From positions 20,545 to 84,544 of the forward strand of contig NZ_JAENIJ010000002.1 of assembly GCF_016595435.1 (NCBI RefSeq): a stretch of DNA of 64,000 nucleotides, read 5' to 3'. This DNA comes from Luteolibacter pohnpeiensis (GTDB lineage Bacteria > Verrucomicrobiota > Verrucomicrobiia > Verrucomicrobiales > Akkermansiaceae). The position numbers and the translations under genes are program-made. Below are positions 61,861 through 64,000 of this stretch, piece after piece. How positions within the stretch are numbered: position 1 is the stretch's first letter; every line of letters begins with the position of its first letter. Under the pieces are notes generated by a model, which saw nothing but the letters and a program-made list of their open reading frames with translations, was not told where the DNA came from and made no database searches.

Positions 61861-64000
61861 TCAGGTCTCGTCTGATGCAAGCCATCGGAATGATACTAAA
61901 ACAAATTGCCGACCGAAGCGCTTATTAATTTCAGATTTCAGATCATCCACCGATTGATCCGGCAGATCCGTGCGTTCGACGAACTGGGGCATCCGCTGCA
62001 CCACGGCCTCACACCGGGCCGAGGCAATGATATTGCCATGAGTATCCTTTGCCTCGCCATAACCGCGAATGCGAAACGTATCGCCACGAACCGTCACCAC
62101 GGGAGCCAAAGCCATCAGAAGATCGCCTTGAGTCACGATCGAGGGTGCGCCTTCAGCACTGTATCCTTCCCGCGCTTCTGGAAAACGGATGCCATTCAAA
62201 TCGGTTGTCGAATGCACCGAATTATTGGTGATGCTGACCGAATCCTTGGCTTGGAAATCACGATTGATTTCGGAGTTTTCGATTGCTGTTTCCAGTAATC
62301 CTTTTGCGACATGCAGCCCCTCCGCGCTTCCCATGCGCCGGTTCACAAATTCTCCGAGTGAGAGAAATGGAGCCTTATCTTCTCTTCCACGAAGCTCGAT
62401 TTGCTTCACGATTTCCTCTGACAAACGCTGCAACTGCTCATCGCTCAGGGAGCGGAATCCGGCCCAACGGCGCTGACCTTCCACATCCAAACTTGCTTCC
62501 TTGCCTTCTCCGTCTCCTGCGATGGAAAGGCTCATGCGCGGGTAGGATGTGACATTATCGGAGCCTAACTCCGCATTCCGCCAGCCGAGAACTTTTTGAT
62601 TTTTCAGTGATGATAGGAACGCGAACCATGCGTCCTTGGAAACCGAATTCACATTGAATGGTCCGGCGATGCCTAAATTCGCGCCAATGCTTTTGCTCAA
62701 ATCCTGATCCGATTCCGCATCCAGTTTGTTCACCAATTCATCCATGGAACTCTCGCCCTGGATCATCGGAGTGAGCCGCTGATTCAACAGCTGACCGGAC
62801 CCTGCGAAAAAGTCCGACATCAAATCCGCTCGGGTTTCACTTTTCAACAAGCCGCTGGTGTAGTCGGTCATCGTCGAAAAGAAGAAGTGGTCCCACATCG
62901 CATCATTCAACAGATACGAATGATCCAGAATCGTGGTTTTCTGTGTGGTCGAGTTCACATTATCCTGCGCCGCTTCGATCACCGCCTTGATGCCATCCGA
63001 TGGGATCAGCGGTTGCGCTCTGGAGTTCCCAAGCGGGTGCATCACTCGTGGTGGCAATTGACTGGAAACGAGATTCGCCGGAATGAGGTCGCCCAGACTC
63101 GCAGCCGGCAAGACGGGAACCCGATGCATCGGCACATTGGTGGCGCCGCGGTTCGCAGTCGTGCTTGCGCCGAAATATCCACGATTGCCTTCAGGAGAAA
63201 TGGAAATCCCAGGGAAGGAGGTAAAGTCGCTCGTTTGTTCTACCCGAACATCATAGACATCCAATGCGTTGCCAACTGCGGATGAGTCCTGCGCGGCTCC
63301 TTCCACCACTGGATTGTTATGCAACCACGGAATGGAGCTCGCATTATCAACCGTTGTCTTGGCGCTCACCGTCAGCAAGGCAAAGGGCGATTTCCCCCCC
63401 GGACTCGTGTCCCGTTCAGCTTGCAAAAGGTCACCAGCGCGGAAATCCCGTTGCACGACCGTATTGGAAAGATCGCCGTTGATCTCAGATGCGATGTTCT
63501 GAAACCGGAATTGATAGGAACGCAGATAATCGGACTTCGGATCAACGGTTTCCCCCGCCAATAGATCAACGGTGAAATCCGGCTGTCCCCGAGCTGAGGT
63601 CGCTTTGCCTGCGGTAGCGTAGGCACTGACGGTATCCTCCACCCAGACGCCGATCCAGCCGTCATTGCGGAAATTATCCGCCTCCCAGGAGTAGAGAGTT
63701 CCAGCAGGGCGCTTGCCGCCACCATAGCTCAGGTGGTCGACCTGGAAGCCGGCTCGCGGATCCCATCCGGGAACGCTCTCAACTCCATAGGCTGCCTTGG
63801 CTCCCCCGCGGCCGTCCTCGTTGCCAAATTTCTTCCCGGCATCCCAGTCGAAGAAAGTACGACCATTATAGTGGTCACCGGCATCGGTCTCAAATCCCCA
63901 AGTCCAATTGCTCTCCACCCGTGGTGAAAACACTTTCAATTCGCCAGGCTCCAGACGAATGGATCCGCCAAATTGATCCGCCGTCCCACCACCGAGGATC
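61861..64000 (-). CDS. Verru_Chthon cassette protein A (5' end missing)
   Basis: The frame stays open to the right edge, so only the C-terminal ~712 residues are visible. The sequence is that of the large protein A of the Verru_Chthon cassette (TIGR02600 by memory), with LIPSDGIKAVIEAAQDN, LNDAMWDHFFFST, LLNQRLTPMIQG, FNVNSVSKDAWFAFLS and the C-terminal GYGEAKDTHGNIIASARCEA followed by VQRMP. These proteins occur only in some Verrucomicrobia, next to pilin-like prepilin proteins B, C and D, and are thought to be surface-associated. The rest of the cassette should lie beyond 64000. Confidence 0.88.
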   Translation of the reverse strand, partial: ILGGGTADQFGGSIRLEPGELKVFSPRVESNWTWGFETDAGDHYNGRTFFDWDAGKKFGNEDGRGGAKAAYGVESVPGWDPRAGFQVDHLSYGGGKRPAGTLYSWEADNFRNDGWIGVWVEDTVSAYATAGKATSARGQPDFTVDLLAGETVDPKSDYLRSYQFRFQNIASEINGDLSNTVVQRDFRAGDLLQAERDTSPGGKSPFALLTVSAKTTVDNASSIPWLHNNPVVEGAAQDSSAVGNALDVYDVRVEQTSDFTSFPGISISPEGNRGYFGASTTANRGATNVPMHRVPVLPAASLGDLIPANLVSSQLPPRVMHPLGNSRAQPLIPSDGIKAVIEAAQDNVNSTTQKTTILDHSYLLNDAMWDHFFFSTMTDYTSGLLKSETRADLMSDFFAGSGQLLNQRLTPMIQGESSMDELVNKLDAESDQDLSKSIGANLGIAGPFNVNSVSKDAWFAFLSSLKNQKVLGWRNAELGSDNVTSYPRMSLSIAGDGEGKEASLDVEGQRRWAGFRSLSDEQLQRLSEEIVKQIELRGREDKAPFLSLGEFVNRRMGSAEGLHVAKGLLETAIENSEINRDFQAKDSVSITNNSVHSTTDLNGIRFPEAREGYSAEGAPSIVTQGDLLMALAPVVTVRGDTFRIRGYGEAKDTHGNIIASARCEAVVQRMPQFVERTDLPDQSVDDLKSEINKRFGRQFVLVSFRWLASDET

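Overview
The window looks like a chromosomal segment from a member of the Verrucomicrobiota, most likely order Verrucomicrobiales (Luteolibacter/Haloferula/Akkermansiaceae-like). The evidence is: three secreted proteins with verrucomicrobial PEP-CTERM tails (V/I-P-E-P, hydrophobic helix, Arg-rich end); the C-terminal part of a Verru_Chthon cassette protein A at the right edge; a Rhodopirellula/Verrucomicrobium-type ECF sigma factor; an SHD1-type domain; and large multidomain glycosidases and esterases. Gene density is high and strands alternate in blocks. I saw no tRNA, rRNA, CRISPR array, complete insertion sequence or prophage.

Layout. 1-1431: tryptophan-halogenase-family flavoprotein, cut by the left edge. 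1.6-11.1 kb: PEP-CTERM LamG protein, rhomboid protease, histidine phosphatase, a run of small membrane proteins with pseudopilin-like ectodomains, YCII and AHSA1 proteins, a cyclophilin lipoprotein, then plsY-gpsA (glycerophospholipid synthesis), a YqaA-type membrane protein and a LolA-like carrier. 11.2-21.6 kb: secreted carbohydrate-active region with a 1248-residue GH2 enzyme, a 1053-residue sialate-O-acetylesterase-like protein, a PEP-CTERM protein sharing its repeated domain, an ECF sigma factor and a beta-helix protein. 22-26 kb: transglutaminase-like protein, TlyA, and two tandem class I DAHP synthases.

26.1-34.9 kb is the most notable region. A PhcB-like methyltransferase, a PhcS/PhcR-like double histidine kinase fused in one 902-residue protein, and a PhcQ-like response regulator form a compact operon that resembles the phcBSRQ quorum-sensing system of Ralstonia (3-hydroxy fatty acid methyl ester signals). 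It is followed by a DNA-binding-domain-only AraC protein and, on the other strand, an operon of a FadL-type outer-membrane fatty-acid channel with two short-chain dehydrogenases. A fatty-acid-derived signalling neighbourhood is my inference.

35-50.5 kb is mostly housekeeping: trxB, valS, prmC, murA, purM-purF. Between these sit unusual proteins: a thioredoxin-fold lipoprotein without cysteines and with an SHD1-like tail, a helix-hairpin-helix/membrane/zinc-ribbon protein, a transposase-type HTH protein with an Ala/Lys-rich tail, and an L,D-transpeptidase fused to a phosphoserine-phosphatase-like HAD domain, whose gene overlaps a ketoacyl synthase gene. The murA-purF gap carries two ~105-bp direct repeats with nested hairpins.

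50.9-64 kb: a PEP-CTERM adhesin-like protein, a methyltransferase/FAD-oxidoreductase/type III polyketide synthase operon, an alpha-glycoside degradation group (GH71/99-like, GH36, GH97), and the end of a Verru_Chthon cassette. All functional statements are from reading the sequence and family knowledge; no searches were run.
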